The notes under the pieces were generated by a model that was given only the letters and a program-made list of their open reading frames with translations, searched no databases and was not told the DNA's origin. This document shows positions 9,540 to 18,188 of a DNA stretch of 64,000 nt, piece by piece (the stretch's first letter is position 1; each line of letters starts with the position of its first letter). Both the position numbers and the translations under genes were made by a program. Origin of the DNA: an uncultured SAR86 cluster bacterium (GTDB lineage: Bacteria > Pseudomonadota > Gammaproteobacteria > Magnimaribacterales > AG-339-G14); contig CACESE010000005.1 of NCBI GenBank assembly GCA_902562135.1, positions 1-64,000 of the forward strand, written 5' to 3'.

Positions 9540-9701
9540 TAAATTATCCCCAAAAAATTATCGAAACATTTTACACTTCAATATTAATTTATACTAAAAA
9601 ACTTAAATAAAATTTAAATATGATTTCAATAAAATGATAAAGTCTTTCATTTGTCATATTCTATTTAGCAAGCCTAATTATCTGGAGTTATTTAATATAA
9701 A
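9540..9701. promoter_or_regulatory. Divergent intergenic region between the export gene and galE
   Basis: This 162-base AT-rich spacer separates two divergent genes and must hold both promoters. On the minus strand a GATAAT box lies at 9557-9562, 17 bases before the export-gene ATG. On the plus strand TTGTCA at 9651-9656 with TAATTA at 9675-9680 (18-base spacing) is a weak promoter pair for galE. No operator repeats, riboswitch or terminator hairpin were seen. Confidence 0.4.
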
Positions 9702-10718
9702 TTGAATATATTGATTACAGGTGCCCTTGGTTATGTTGGAAGTCACATAGCCGTATTACTGTCAAAAAATCCAAATTTTGATTTATTCTTAATTGATAAT
9801 TTTGAAAATTCATCTAAAGACACATTAAAAAAAATAAAATTTTTATGTAAATCTAAAATAAATTTTTTTGAGATGGATATTAGAAATTCTTTAACTATCT
9901 CAGACTTTATAAAGAGTAAAAACATAAAAACTATTATCCATTGCGCAGGTTTAAAATCTGTAAAAAACTCTGAACTTCACCCTGATGAATATGAAGAGGT
10001 AAATGTAACTGGTAGTTATACGTTACTTAATTCTTTTATAAATTCAAATAATAAAAAAGACGAGTTGAATTTCATTTTTAGTAGCAGTGCTTGCGTATAT
10101 GGAAAGCCGGTTTATCTTCCTTATGACGAACTTCACCCTACAAATCCATTCAATAATTATGGTCACAATAAGGTTTCAATTGAAAATATGCTTAATAAAA
10201 AAGTTAGACAAACTGATAACTTAAAAGTAGTGAGTTTGAGATACTTCAATCCTGTTGGAGCTCATGATTCATATTTAATTGGGGACAGGCCAAGCGGATA
10301 CCCAGAAAATTTAATGCCCATAATAAACGAAGTGGCAAAAAATAAATCATCTAAGTTAGAAATATATGGAAATGACTATAATACGCCTGATGGGACAGCA
10401 GTAAGAGATTATGTACATATCTTAGATGTAGCTCAGGGTCATTTATCAGCCTTAAAATATTTATTTAATTGTAAAAAAAAATCATATGAAGTTTTCAACC
10501 TTGGGTCTGGCAAAGGGATTAGTGTTTTAGAATTAATTGATACTTTCCAAAGAGTGAATAAATTGAAGATTCCTTATTTTTTTGGCAAAAGAAGAAAAGG
10601 AGACCTTCCTGAATATTTTGCTGATACGTCTAAAGCAAAGAAAATATTGAATTGGTCGCCCACAAAAAATCTCGATCAAATGTGCTTTAGCAGTTGGAAG
10701 TTTGAAAATACCTTATAG
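9702..10718 (+). CDS. galE: UDP-glucose/UDP-N-acetylglucosamine 4-epimerase
   Basis: Extended short-chain dehydrogenase that interconverts UDP-glucose and UDP-galactose, or the N-acetyl forms. The 338 residues begin with the NAD-binding motif TGALGYVGSH; the catalytic triad is seen as SSSACVYG and YGHNKVSIE (Tyr-x3-Lys), and GALDxx-like RYFNPVGAH and AVRDYVH blocks are typical of GalE. The start is TTG at 9702; no better ATG is upstream. It is divergent from the export gene and near the glycan cluster, so supply of a 4-epimerised sugar for the glycan is likely. Substrate preference cannot be read from sequence alone. Confidence 0.9.
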   Translation: MNILITGALGYVGSHIAVLLSKNPNFDLFLIDNFENSSKDTLKKIKFLCKSKINFFEMDIRNSLTISDFIKSKNIKTIIHCAGLKSVKNSELHPDEYEEVNVTGSYTLLNSFINSNNKKDELNFIFSSSACVYGKPVYLPYDELHPTNPFNNYGHNKVSIENMLNKKVRQTDNLKVVSLRYFNPVGAHDSYLIGDRPSGYPENLMPIINEVAKNKSSKLEIYGNDYNTPDGTAVRDYVHILDVAQGHLSALKYLFNCKKKSYEVFNLGSGKGISVLELIDTFQRVNKLKIPYFFGKRRKGDLPEYFADTSKAKKILNWSPTKNLDQMCFSSWKFENTL

Positions 10719-10726
10719 AAAATATT

Positions 10727-11818
10727 TTATTCAATTAAGGAGCAAACATATTCTCCTATTGCTAAAGAACTTGTAAGACCTGGGCTATCTATTCCTTGCA
10801 GATTTATGAAATTTTTAATCCCATGGAAATTTGAAGTACTGATAGAAAAATCTTTGAATTGCTCGTCTTTATTTTGAATTTTAGGTCTAACCCCACAATA
10901 ATCTTCATTTAATTTTTCAGGAATGATATCTGGCCAGTAAGTTTTTATGGATTCTAAAAATTTATTTTTCAAAGAAGAGTCGAAGGTGTAATCAATTTTT
11001 TCTATGTATTCAATGTCAGGACCAAATCTTAAATAACCCTCTAAATCCATGCCAACATGAATTCCAAGACTTTCATCATTACTAATTGGATAAATTAATT
11101 TTTTAAATGGATTTTTGCCAGAATATTTAAAGTAATGACCCTTTGCGAAATATATCTTTTTAATAAATTTTTTCTTTAAGAAGTCAAAATTATTAGATGT
11201 ATTAAAAGATTCTAATCCTGAAGCATTAATCAGCACCTTGCTTTCGAAATCAAATTTTTCAGAGGAATTGCAAGAAATTATAAAAATTTCTTTATTAATT
11301 CTTGCAGACTTACAAGATGTATTTAGAGAAATAATGCCTTTATTATTGGTAACATCAACCTCTAAGGAATTGATAAGACTCGGTACATCAATAACTCCGC
11401 TATTAGGTGAGAAAATGCCAGCTGCTACAGAAAGTTCTGGTTCGTTTTCTTTTATTTCATCTTTAGATACTCTTTTAAGCTCAACTTTATTCTTACAACC
11501 TAAATTAAAGATTTTTTCTAATTTTGTGATTTCTTTTTCGTTGGTTGCTACGATATATTTTCCAGTTTTTTTGTGAGGTATTCTTCTTGCTTCCGCATAC
11601 TCGTAAAGTAGGTGATTTCCTCTCAAGCAAAGCTTATGCTTAAGAGTATTGTTGGGATAATACATGCCGGCATGGATTACGCCAGAATTTCTTGAAGAAG
11701 TGGCTTCTCCAGATCTATTTTCTTTATCCAGTACTACTACTGAAAGCCCTCGTTCAGAAGCGTACTTTGCAATTGATAAACCAATTACTCCTGAACCGAT
11801 TATTGCTACATCAAAAAT
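10727..11818 (-). CDS. lhgO: L-2-hydroxyglutarate oxidase family FAD enzyme, apparent AUU start
   Basis: FAD-dependent oxidoreductase of the LhgO/L2HGDH family, which oxidises L-2-hydroxyglutarate to 2-oxoglutarate at the membrane. The first ATG, at 11665, would give 312 residues with no FAD-binding site. Read further upstream in the same frame, the DNA encodes DVAIIGSGVIGLSIA (Rossmann GxGxxG), VVVLDKE, then SSRNSGVIHAGMYYP, the family N-terminus. An in-frame stop lies 15 bases before an ATT at 11816-11818, and there is no ATG, GTG or TTG between them, so ATT is the most likely initiator, giving 363 residues. A weak AGAG lies upstream. It converges on galE with an 8-base gap. A sequencing error that hides a normal start is the main alternative. 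Confidence 0.82.
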   Translation of the reverse strand: MFDVAIIGSGVIGLSIAKYASERGLSVVVLDKENRSGEATSSRNSGVIHAGMYYPNNTLKHKLCLRGNHLLYEYAEARRIPHKKTGKYIVATNEKEITKLEKIFNLGCKNKVELKRVSKDEIKENEPELSVAAGIFSPNSGVIDVPSLINSLEVDVTNNKGIISLNTSCKSARINKEIFIISCNSSEKFDFESKVLINASGLESFNTSNNFDFLKKKFIKKIYFAKGHYFKYSGKNPFKKLIYPISNDESLGIHVGMDLEGYLRFGPDIEYIEKIDYTFDSSLKNKFLESIKTYWPDIIPEKLNEDYCGVRPKIQNKDEQFKDFSISTSNFHGIKNFINLQGIDSPGLTSSLAIGEYVCSLIE

Positions 11819-11893
11819 TTTATTTCTCTTTTAAACTAAAGTTTATTTAAACAGTTTTTAAAAAAAATTTATATCCTACAGTTGTCATTTATC

Positions 11894-11899
11894 TATAAT
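11894..11899 (+). promoter_or_regulatory. Probable -10 box of the tRNA-Cys gene
   Basis: A perfect TATAAT lies 18 bases before the tRNA-Cys gene, a fitting distance for a start point a few bases 5' of the mature tRNA. No convincing -35 hexamer is found 16-18 bases upstream; TTGTCA at 11882-11887 is too close to pair with it. Confidence 0.5.
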
Positions 11900-11917
11900 A
11901 AGAACTCAATTTTATAG

Positions 11918-11991
11918 GGCTGAGTGGCAGAGTGGTCATGCAGCGGACTGCAAATCCGTCCACGCCGGTTCGATTCCGACCTCAGCCTCCA
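11918..11991 (+). tRNA. tRNA-Cys (anticodon GCA)
   Basis: A 74-base cloverleaf. Acceptor stem GGCTGAG pairs with CTCAGCC; the anticodon loop is CTGCAAA, giving GCA; the T-arm contains GGTTCGATTCC; CCA is encoded at 11989-11991. It stands alone between lhgO and a methyltransferase gene, both on the other strand. Confidence 0.97.
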
Positions 11992-12042
11992 TTAGACTAC
12001 AAGATAACTTTTTATAAATTTTTTTTGAGTTAAAAATTCTTA

Positions 12043-12711
12043 TTAGATGGTATTTTTTGCTTTGAATAATATAAATTCCCAAAAATAATTATCGTTTTCT
12101 TTAATATAAGTTTTCTTTTCTATGGATTTAACGTTCTTTAATAAACGTTTAGAAAAAGGAATTTTAGTTTTGAAAAAAGTTTTCCACTGATTTTCAAAAT
12201 TTTTGGATAATTCCCTTTCAATTAAATGCAGATCTGAAAAAGAAGTTGCGCAAACATAAAGCTCACCGTTTCTTCTTAGATGTTTTTTTGAACCCGAAAT
12301 AGCTTTTAATATTAGGTTAGCTCCAGAGGAATCTGCTTTTGGAACATTAGAAGGAAACCACCCTGTAATCTCAGAAATACTGCTTTGAACTCCTGAAACG
12401 TCGCAACAAATTATGTCAAAATCATTTTCAACATTTTCATACAAATTGGATAAAAAAATATTTACTTCAACATTATTTTTTTTTGCATTTTTTTTTGCGA
12501 ATTCAATATGTTTTTTATAGACATCACACCCTTGAACTGAATTTGCCCCATTTTTCTTGAAATAAATTGCCAAGGGACCAATCCCACAACCAAGGTCAAG
12601 GACGTCCTTATCTGCGAAAGGCACATTTTCAGCACAATATTGGCTTATAAGAGTTGGCCTGAAAACATCTTCATCTGCAATTAGCTCTATGCCTAAAAAG
12701 TCAATTTTCAT
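12043..12711 (-). CDS. Class I SAM-dependent methyltransferase
   Basis: A 222-residue cytoplasmic protein with S-adenosylmethionine motif I VLDLGCGIGPLAI near residues 37-49, an acidic residue ending the next strand (GCDV) and motif IV-like FDIICCDVSG near residues 99-108. The place of the catalytic NPPY seen in RNA and DNA amino-methyltransferases is taken by CDVS, so the substrate class cannot be assigned. Length and fold resemble small ribosomal or protein methyltransferases. It has its own promoter region, divergent from galU, with a 71-base spacer. No specific function is claimed. Confidence 0.8.
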   Translation of the reverse strand: MKIDFLGIELIADEDVFRPTLISQYCAENVPFADKDVLDLGCGIGPLAIYFKKNGANSVQGCDVYKKHIEFAKKNAKKNNVEVNIFLSNLYENVENDFDIICCDVSGVQSSISEITGWFPSNVPKADSSGANLILKAISGSKKHLRRNGELYVCATSFSDLHLIERELSKNFENQWKTFFKTKIPFSKRLLKNVKSIEKKTYIKENDNYFWEFILFKAKNTI

Positions 12712-12769
12712 TTATATTGTTACTGAAGTAATATAAAAAATAAGATTAACACAATATATTTTTTCTTCA

Positions 12770-12775
12770 TATTAT
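12770..12775 (+). promoter_or_regulatory. Candidate -10 box of galU
   Basis: TATTAT lies seven bases before the galU ATG at 12783, so transcription would begin almost at the start codon. No clear -35 box or Shine-Dalgarno sequence is present in the 71-base spacer. The spacing repeats the pattern seen at lapA, the Coq4-like gene and the desaturase gene. Confidence 0.4.
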
Positions 12776-12782
12776 CGGGAAA

Positions 12783-13703
12783 ATGAAAAATTTAAATAAA
12801 GCAATTATTCCAGTAGCCGGTCTTGGAACTAGGTTATTTCCTGCAACAAAGGCAATTCCAAAGGAATTATTGCCTATTTTGGATAAGCCTCTCATAGAAT
12901 ATATAGTTGAAGAAATTTCTTTATCAGGGGTTAAAGAAGTTATTTTTGTAACAAGAAGCGGAAAAGAGTCGATCAAGAATCATTTTGCTAGAGATTTAAA
13001 GTTAGAAAATAACTTAAAAAAATTAGGAAAAAAAAACATTATTGAGGCCTTTCATAACCCGTTATTTAAAAATATAAAATTTAAATATATCAATCAAGAA
13101 AAGCCTTTAGGTTTAGGGCATGCAATTTCTTGCGCACAACATCTAGTAAAAGATGAAGATTTCTTTTTAGTTATATTGCCCGATGAGTACATAGTTTCAG
13201 AAAGAAAAGAAAATGATATAACCTCTATGGTCAAATCCAATCTTAAAGACAAGTTAGGACGTATTCTGGTTGAGAAAATTCCAAAAAAAAGATCAAAAAA
13301 TTATGGAATTATTGATTTTTGTAAAGATAAAAAATCACCTAATAAGTTTATAAATTTGATACAAGAAAAACCCAATCCATCTGAGAGTAAATCTAATTAT
13401 AGAGTGGTTGGCAGGTATATTTTACCTATAGAAATTATGAATTTCCTATCAAATGAAAGACCTTCGGCCAATGGAGAAATAGAATTAACAAGTTCTATAA
13501 ATAAGTTACTTTTAAAGTCCCCAAGAACTATAATTGCTCAAACTTCAGAATCTAAAATATTTGATTGTGGTTCTAAGGAAGGCTTTTTGGGTGCTAATAT
13601 ATTTACCGCGATGCAAGATAAGATTCTGAAGAAACAAATGAACAAACTAATTAGCCCAGGTGGTGGAATTGGTAGACACAAGGGACTTAAAATCCCTCGA
13701 TAG
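12783..13703 (+). CDS. galU: UTP--glucose-1-phosphate uridylyltransferase, C-terminus running into tRNA-Leu
   Basis: Makes UDP-glucose for surface polysaccharides. The N-terminal nucleotide-binding motif GLGTRLFPATK and the following PKELLPILDKP are the GalU signature; the VEKP-like block appears as QEKP and the C-terminal IFDCGSKEG is the sugar-phosphate binding region. The protein has 306 residues (E. coli 302). The last 16 codons (13653-13700) and the TAG stop lie inside the tRNA-Leu gene that begins at 13654, so the tail SPGGGIGRHKG... is tRNA sequence read as protein. The natural family end falls near residue 290. It is the first gene of the + strand glycan region. Confidence 0.94.
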   Translation: MKNLNKAIIPVAGLGTRLFPATKAIPKELLPILDKPLIEYIVEEISLSGVKEVIFVTRSGKESIKNHFARDLKLENNLKKLGKKNIIEAFHNPLFKNIKFKYINQEKPLGLGHAISCAQHLVKDEDFFLVILPDEYIVSERKENDITSMVKSNLKDKLGRILVEKIPKKRSKNYGIIDFCKDKKSPNKFINLIQEKPNPSESKSNYRVVGRYILPIEIMNFLSNERPSANGEIELTSSINKLLLKSPRTIIAQTSESKIFDCGSKEGFLGANIFTAMQDKILKKQMNKLISPGGGIGRHKGLKIPR

Positions 13704-13740
13704 CAATATCGTGCCGGTTCAAGTCCGGCCCTGGGTACCA
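13654..13740 (+). tRNA. tRNA-Leu (anticodon UAA)
   Basis: An 87-base class II tRNA with long variable arm. Acceptor stem GCCCAGG pairs with CCTGGGT with one G-T wobble; the anticodon stem AGGGA/TCCCT encloses CTTAAAA, giving TAA; the T-arm has GGTTCAAGTCC; CCA is encoded at 13738-13740. The first 50 bases are also the end of the galU reading frame on the same strand, and the wzz start is 13 bases downstream, so the tRNA is embedded in a protein operon. Confidence 0.97.
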
Positions 13741-13753
13741 AAGATGTAATTTA

Positions 13754-14710
13754 ATGGAAGAAGAAACAAAAAAAATAATTCAAAGTTATGAAGAGGATTC
13801 AATTAATTTTTTAGAATTATTTTTTATTTTATGGAAAGAAAAAATTAAAATTATTTTTGTAACTTTTCTTTTTGCCATATTTTCTGTTTTTTACGCCCTT
13901 TCTCTTCCTAACATTTATAAAAGTGAAGCAATTCTAACGCTATCAAATAATTCAGGCTCAGATTTTTCAAAACTAGTTCAGAATTATTCTTCTTTAGCTG
14001 GTTTGGCAGGTATATCTTTACAAAACCTAGGCCCAGAGGGAGATAAACTGAACGAGGCTGTTGAGAGAATGCAATCTCTAGATTTCTTTGAAGAATTTAT
14101 CTTAAAAAATGATCTATACGTAAAATTGTTAGCCGTGAGAAGTTGGGATCAGGATGAGGATAAATTAATTATCAATAAAAGTCTTTATGATGTTGATAAG
14201 GATGAATGGTTAGACGATTCTAAGTTTTCAGTAAATGGAAAGCCTTCGATACAAACAGCACACAGAAACTTTCTTGAAAAATTAAATATTTCTATAAATA
14301 ATAAAACAGGATTCCTTGAAATTGATTTCGTTCATCCTTCCCCTAAAGTTGCCAGAGAAATATTAGATTTAATTATTTATGAAATAAATGAAAAAACTAG
14401 AAGCGAAGAGAAACTGCTTGCTGAAAAAACTATAGTTTTTCTTGAAGAGGAGCTAAAAAATGCACAACTACAAGAGATAAGATCTGGAATAAGCAGTTTG
14501 ATCCAAAATCAAGTTGAAAAAATGACTTTTGCCAGCGCCTCTCCGGAGTATTTATTTAAAATACTTTCGAAACCCACATCTCCTGAGCTTAAATCTGAAC
14601 CAAGGCGTTCAGTTATTTGCATCGTTATTACTTTCTTGGGTGGATTATTAATTAGCTTTTATGTTTTAGCAGCACACTATTTGAGAAATACTGAAAAGAA
14701 TAATTCTTAA
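13754..14710 (+). CDS. wzz: Wzz-type polysaccharide chain-length regulator
   Basis: Inner-membrane co-polymerase that sets glycan chain length in the Wzx/Wzy pathway. The 318 residues have a transmembrane segment near residues 33-53, a periplasmic domain with predicted helical stretches, and a second transmembrane segment near residues 284-306 preceded by the Wzz proline motif (SKPTSPELKSEPRR). There is no cytoplasmic tyrosine-kinase domain, so it is of the O-antigen rather than the capsule type. It starts 13 bases after tRNA-Leu and leads the sugar operon. Confidence 0.85.
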   Translation: MEEETKKIIQSYEEDSINFLELFFILWKEKIKIIFVTFLFAIFSVFYALSLPNIYKSEAILTLSNNSGSDFSKLVQNYSSLAGLAGISLQNLGPEGDKLNEAVERMQSLDFFEEFILKNDLYVKLLAVRSWDQDEDKLIINKSLYDVDKDEWLDDSKFSVNGKPSIQTAHRNFLEKLNISINNKTGFLEIDFVHPSPKVAREILDLIIYEINEKTRSEEKLLAEKTIVFLEEELKNAQLQEIRSGISSLIQNQVEKMTFASASPEYLFKILSKPTSPELKSEPRRSVICIVITFLGGLLISFYVLAAHYLRNTEKNNS

Positions 14711-14718
14711 ATTTTTGA

Positions 14719-16017
14719 ATGAAAAAAAAAGTTAAAAAAGAAATATCCGTTATTGGCCTTGGATATGTAGGGTTGCCTTTAGCGATTGAGTTTGGAAAAA
14801 AAAATAAGGTTATAGGATTTGATCTTAACAAGATAAGAATAAAAGAACTAAGAAGAGGGAAAGATAGTACTAAAGAGTGTACCAAGAGACAGATTGTCTC
14901 ATCTAAATATCTCTCCTTTACTTATGAACTTGATGAAATTAAATCTTCCAATGTTTATATCGTCACTGTTCCAACACCAGTAGATGACTCTAATCAACCA
15001 GATTTAAGTTTTTTAAAAAATGCAACCTTTTTAGTAGGAAGTATTTTGAAAAAGAATGATTTAGTAATTTTTGAATCTACGGTATATCCAGGAGCAACTG
15101 AAGAAATCTGTATTCCTATTTTAGAAAAAGAAAGTGGATTAAAAGGCGGTACAGATTTTTTCTTCGGATATAGCCCAGAAAGGACAAATCCTGGGGATAA
15201 AATAAATACCCTTACTAATATTAAAAAAATAACTAGTGGTTGTGACATAAAAACAGCCAAAACCATAAATGACCTTTATAAATCGATTATCAAAGCTGGA
15301 ACTTGGGAAGCAAGTAGCATAAAAGTAGCAGAGGCCGCAAAAGTTATCGAAAACTCTCAAAGAGATTTAAATATAGCCTTCATAAATGAATTATCTTTAA
15401 TCTTTGATCTCTTAAATATTGATACTATCGAAGTTCTAGAAGCCGCAGGATCTAAATGGAACTTTATGGATTTTAGACCAGGACTTGTAGGGGGACATTG
15501 CATTGGAGTTGATCCGTACTATCTAACTTTCAAAGCAGAGCAACTGGGTTATCAGCCTCAGGTAATTCTTTCAGGGAGAAGAATAAACGACGACATGGCA
15601 AAAATTACTGCAAAAAAGATTATAAAAAAGATGGTAAAAAATGAAATAAATATTTCAAAAGCAACGATTGCTATTTTTGGGGTAACTTTTAAGGATAATT
15701 GTCCGGATATACGTAATAGCAAAATTTTTGATTTAATCGAAGAAATAGAAAATTGGGGTATTAAAGTTAAATTAATAGACCCTTGGGCAGATAAAAAAGA
15801 AATAAAACAAAAACATAACAAAATATTAAGTGCTTCTTTTGCAGATCTAAAAGTAGATTCTATAGTTGTTGCAGTTGGTCATGATCAGTTCAAAAGGATA
15901 AGTGCAAAAAAATTGAGAACTCTTTGCAGATCTAAAAACCCTGTAATTGGTGATTTGAAATCTATCTATTCAAAAGAAAAATTAAAAGAAGAAGGATTTT
16001 CTGTAATACGTTTATAG
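14719..16017 (+). CDS. Nucleotide-sugar 6-dehydrogenase (TviB/WbpA-like)
   Basis: NAD-dependent two-step oxidation of UDP-N-acetylhexosamine to the uronic acid. The N-terminal motif VIGLGYVGLPLA binds NAD; the catalytic Cys is residue 261 in GGHCIGVDPYYLT; the C-terminal domain has FGVTFKDNCPDIRNS. The sequence most resembles the TviB/VipA group, which oxidises UDP-GlcNAc, rather than Ugd, which oxidises UDP-glucose. At 432 residues it is full length. It follows wzz by eight bases. A uronic acid product could be a substrate for one of the two amidotransferases in the cluster, but that is inference. Confidence 0.88.
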   Translation: MKKKVKKEISVIGLGYVGLPLAIEFGKKNKVIGFDLNKIRIKELRRGKDSTKECTKRQIVSSKYLSFTYELDEIKSSNVYIVTVPTPVDDSNQPDLSFLKNATFLVGSILKKNDLVIFESTVYPGATEEICIPILEKESGLKGGTDFFFGYSPERTNPGDKINTLTNIKKITSGCDIKTAKTINDLYKSIIKAGTWEASSIKVAEAAKVIENSQRDLNIAFINELSLIFDLLNIDTIEVLEAAGSKWNFMDFRPGLVGGHCIGVDPYYLTFKAEQLGYQPQVILSGRRINDDMAKITAKKIIKKMVKNEINISKATIAIFGVTFKDNCPDIRNSKIFDLIEEIENWGIKVKLIDPWADKKEIKQKHNKILSASFADLKVDSIVVAVGHDQFKRISAKKLRTLCRSKNPVIGDLKSIYSKEKLKEEGFSVIRL

Positions 16018-16026
16018 GTCAAACAA

Positions 16027-17034
16027 ATGTCAAACAAAACTTTGATAATTGCTGAAGCAGGAGTTAATCATAATGGAAAATTATCTATCGCTAAGGACTT
16101 AATAGATATTGCTGCTAGTTGCGGAGCAGATTACATAAAGTTTCAAACTTTTAAAGCCGATGACTTGCTAACAAAGAATGCAAAAAAGGCAAGTTATCAA
16201 AAAAAAACAACTTCCAATCAAGAAACACAATATCAATTGTTGAAAAGATTAGAACTCTCGGAGGAAATGCACATTGATTTAATATCTCACTGTAAAAAGA
16301 GAAAAATAAATTTTCTTTCTACTGGCTTTGATATTGATAGTATAAAAATGTTAATGAAGTTCGGTCAGGATTTCATAAAGGTACCTTCGGGCGAAATAAA
16401 CAATTTACCTTATTTAAAATTTATTGGTTCTTTAAAAAAACCAGTTATCCTTTCATCGGGTATGTCACATATGCAAGAAATAGAAGATGCTTTGGAAATT
16501 CTTGAGAAGGCAGGGTGTAACAAAAATAAAATAATTGTCTTGCACTGTAATACAGAATATCCCACTCCGAAGCGTGATGTAAATTTAAAAGCAATGTTAA
16601 GTATAAAAGAAAAGTTTGGGGTTAAAGTAGGATATTCAGATCATACCTCAGGAATTGAAATTCCAATTGCAGCGGTTGCTTTAGGGGCAACAGTAATAGA
16701 AAAACATTTTACTATAGATAGAACTTTTGAAGGACCTGATCACAAAGCCAGTTTAGAACCCCATGAATTATTAGAAATGATTAAATCTATCAGAAATATT
16801 GAAAATGCTTTAGGAGATGGAGTTAAAAAGCCAAGTTCGAGTGAAAATAAAAATATAGCTATTGTGCGTAAATCTATTGTTGCTTCAAAAAATATTAAAA
16901 AGGGAGAATTTTTTACAAATGAAAATTTGACTACTAAGAGACCCGGTACTGGAATTTCACCAATGATGTGGGACAAACTTATTGGAAAAAAGTCGAAAAA
17001 AAATTTTAAAAAAGATCAGCAAATTAAGCTATGA
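16027..17034 (+). CDS. neuB: Nonulosonate synthase (N-acetylneuraminate/legionaminate synthase)
   Basis: Condenses an N-acyl-mannosamine-type sugar with phosphoenolpyruvate to a nine-carbon sialic-acid-like sugar. The 335 residues have the NeuB barrel start AEAGVNHNG and KFQTFKADDL, the metal and substrate motif GYSDHTSG, and EKHFTIDR. A C-terminal SAF antifreeze-like domain (KSIVASKNIKKGE, RPGTGISP) starts near residue 280. NeuB, LegI and PseI cannot be separated with certainty by eye; the 4,6-dehydratase, DegT aminotransferase and acetyltransferase later in the cluster favour a legionaminate-type product (LegI role). It overlaps the next gene by four bases. Confidence 0.9.
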   Translation: MSNKTLIIAEAGVNHNGKLSIAKDLIDIAASCGADYIKFQTFKADDLLTKNAKKASYQKKTTSNQETQYQLLKRLELSEEMHIDLISHCKKRKINFLSTGFDIDSIKMLMKFGQDFIKVPSGEINNLPYLKFIGSLKKPVILSSGMSHMQEIEDALEILEKAGCNKNKIIVLHCNTEYPTPKRDVNLKAMLSIKEKFGVKVGYSDHTSGIEIPIAAVALGATVIEKHFTIDRTFEGPDHKASLEPHELLEMIKSIRNIENALGDGVKKPSSSENKNIAIVRKSIVASKNIKKGEFFTNENLTTKRPGTGISPMMWDKLIGKKSKKNFKKDQQIKL

Positions 17035-18188
17035 AAAAAATATGTGTAGTTACCGGAACAAGAGCTGAATATGGTTTGCTTAAGCATCTAATGAGAGGGA
17101 TTCAAAACTCAAAAAAATTAGAGCTGCAGATTATTGTCACAGGCATGCATTTATCTAAAAAATTTGGTTATACGATTAATGAAATTTTAGACGACAAATT
17201 TAAAATAGATCACAAGGTAGACATAAAACTCGTTAATGACACCTCCTTAAATATTTCAAAATCAATGGGCATTGGGATTGAAAAATTTTCAAGTTGTTTC
17301 AAAAAATTAAATCCTGATTTAGTTTTGGTGCTAGGGGACCGATATGAAATTTTTGCTGCTGCAATTTCTGCTATGTTATCAAGAATTCCTATTGCGCATT
17401 TACATGGAGGAGAAGCAACTGAAGGGTTGATTGACGAGCCAATCAGACATTCTATCTCTAAGATGTCTCACCTCCATTTTGTTGCTTCTGAAGAATATAA
17501 AAATAGAGTAATTCAGCTTGGCGAAGATCCAAAAAAAGTTTTCAACGTTGGCGCGCTTGGTTTAGATAGTATAAGTAAAGAGGAACTGTATGATCAAAAA
17601 GATCTTGAAAATATTTTAGATATGTCATTTTGCGACCGAAATTTTCTGGTTACCTATCATCCAGTAACTCTGGAAAAAAACTCTTCAAAAAATCAATTTA
17701 AAGAAATCTTGAATGCTCTAATGAAATTTAAAGATTTTGGAGTAATTTTTACAATGCCTAACTCTGATTTAGACGGAGAAATTTTATTTTCAATGATAAA
17801 AAACTTTGTAAAAAGCAGATCAAATGCATTTGCTTTTGAATCTTTGGGTCAACAAAAATACTTTTCTTGTTTAAAGATAGTTGACCTTGTAATAGGAAAT
17901 TCTTCAAGCGGATTAATAGAAGTACCAGCTTTTAAAATCCCTACTATTAACATAGGAGATCGTCAAAGAGGAAGATTAAAAGCTGCATCGGTAATTGATT
18001 GTAATCCTTCAGAGAGCGCTATAACGAAATCAATCAAAAGAGGATTATCGCCTTCTTTTCGGTCAAGCTTGAAGAAAGTAAACAATCCATATGGAAAAAA
18101 GGGTGCAAGTAGTAGGATCGTTTCAGTTCTTGAAAGTGTCAGTTTTAAAAATCTTTTAAAAAAAGAATTTTACAATATTTCGTTTTAA
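17031..18188 (+). CDS. neuC: Hydrolysing UDP-sugar 2-epimerase (NeuC/LegG type)
   Basis: Removes UDP while inverting C2, giving the free mannosamine-type sugar for the NeuB-type synthase just upstream. The 385 residues start with TGTRAEYGLL and have the family blocks GDRYEIFAAA, HLHGGEATEG, EPIRHSISKMSH, and a C-terminal GNSSSGLIEVP that holds the UDP. The four-base overlap with neuB and one-base overlap with the next gene indicate tight coupling. NeuC (UDP-GlcNAc) and LegG (UDP-diNAc-bacillosamine) share these motifs; genes in the cluster favour the LegG role. Confidence 0.9.
   Translation: MKKICVVTGTRAEYGLLKHLMRGIQNSKKLELQIIVTGMHLSKKFGYTINEILDDKFKIDHKVDIKLVNDTSLNISKSMGIGIEKFSSCFKKLNPDLVLVLGDRYEIFAAAISAMLSRIPIAHLHGGEATEGLIDEPIRHSISKMSHLHFVASEEYKNRVIQLGEDPKKVFNVGALGLDSISKEELYDQKDLENILDMSFCDRNFLVTYHPVTLEKNSSKNQFKEILNALMKFKDFGVIFTMPNSDLDGEILFSMIKNFVKSRSNAFAFESLGQQKYFSCLKIVDLVIGNSSSGLIEVPAFKIPTINIGDRQRGRLKAASVIDCNPSESAITKSIKRGLSPSFRSSLKKVNNPYGKKGASSRIVSVLESVSFKNLLKKEFYNISF

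Noticed and set aside
10727-11665. A 312-residue version of the LhgO-type protein from the first ATG
   Set aside because: It would lack the FAD-binding motif that is encoded in frame directly upstream.
11882-11887. TTGTCA as the -35 box for tRNA-Cys
   Set aside because: Only six bases separate it from TATAAT at 11894, too close for a sigma-70 promoter.
13538-13741. Minus-strand open frame starting MVPRAGLEPAR
   Set aside because: It is the antisense of tRNA-Leu and the galU end; this translation is a well-known false protein from tRNA sequence.
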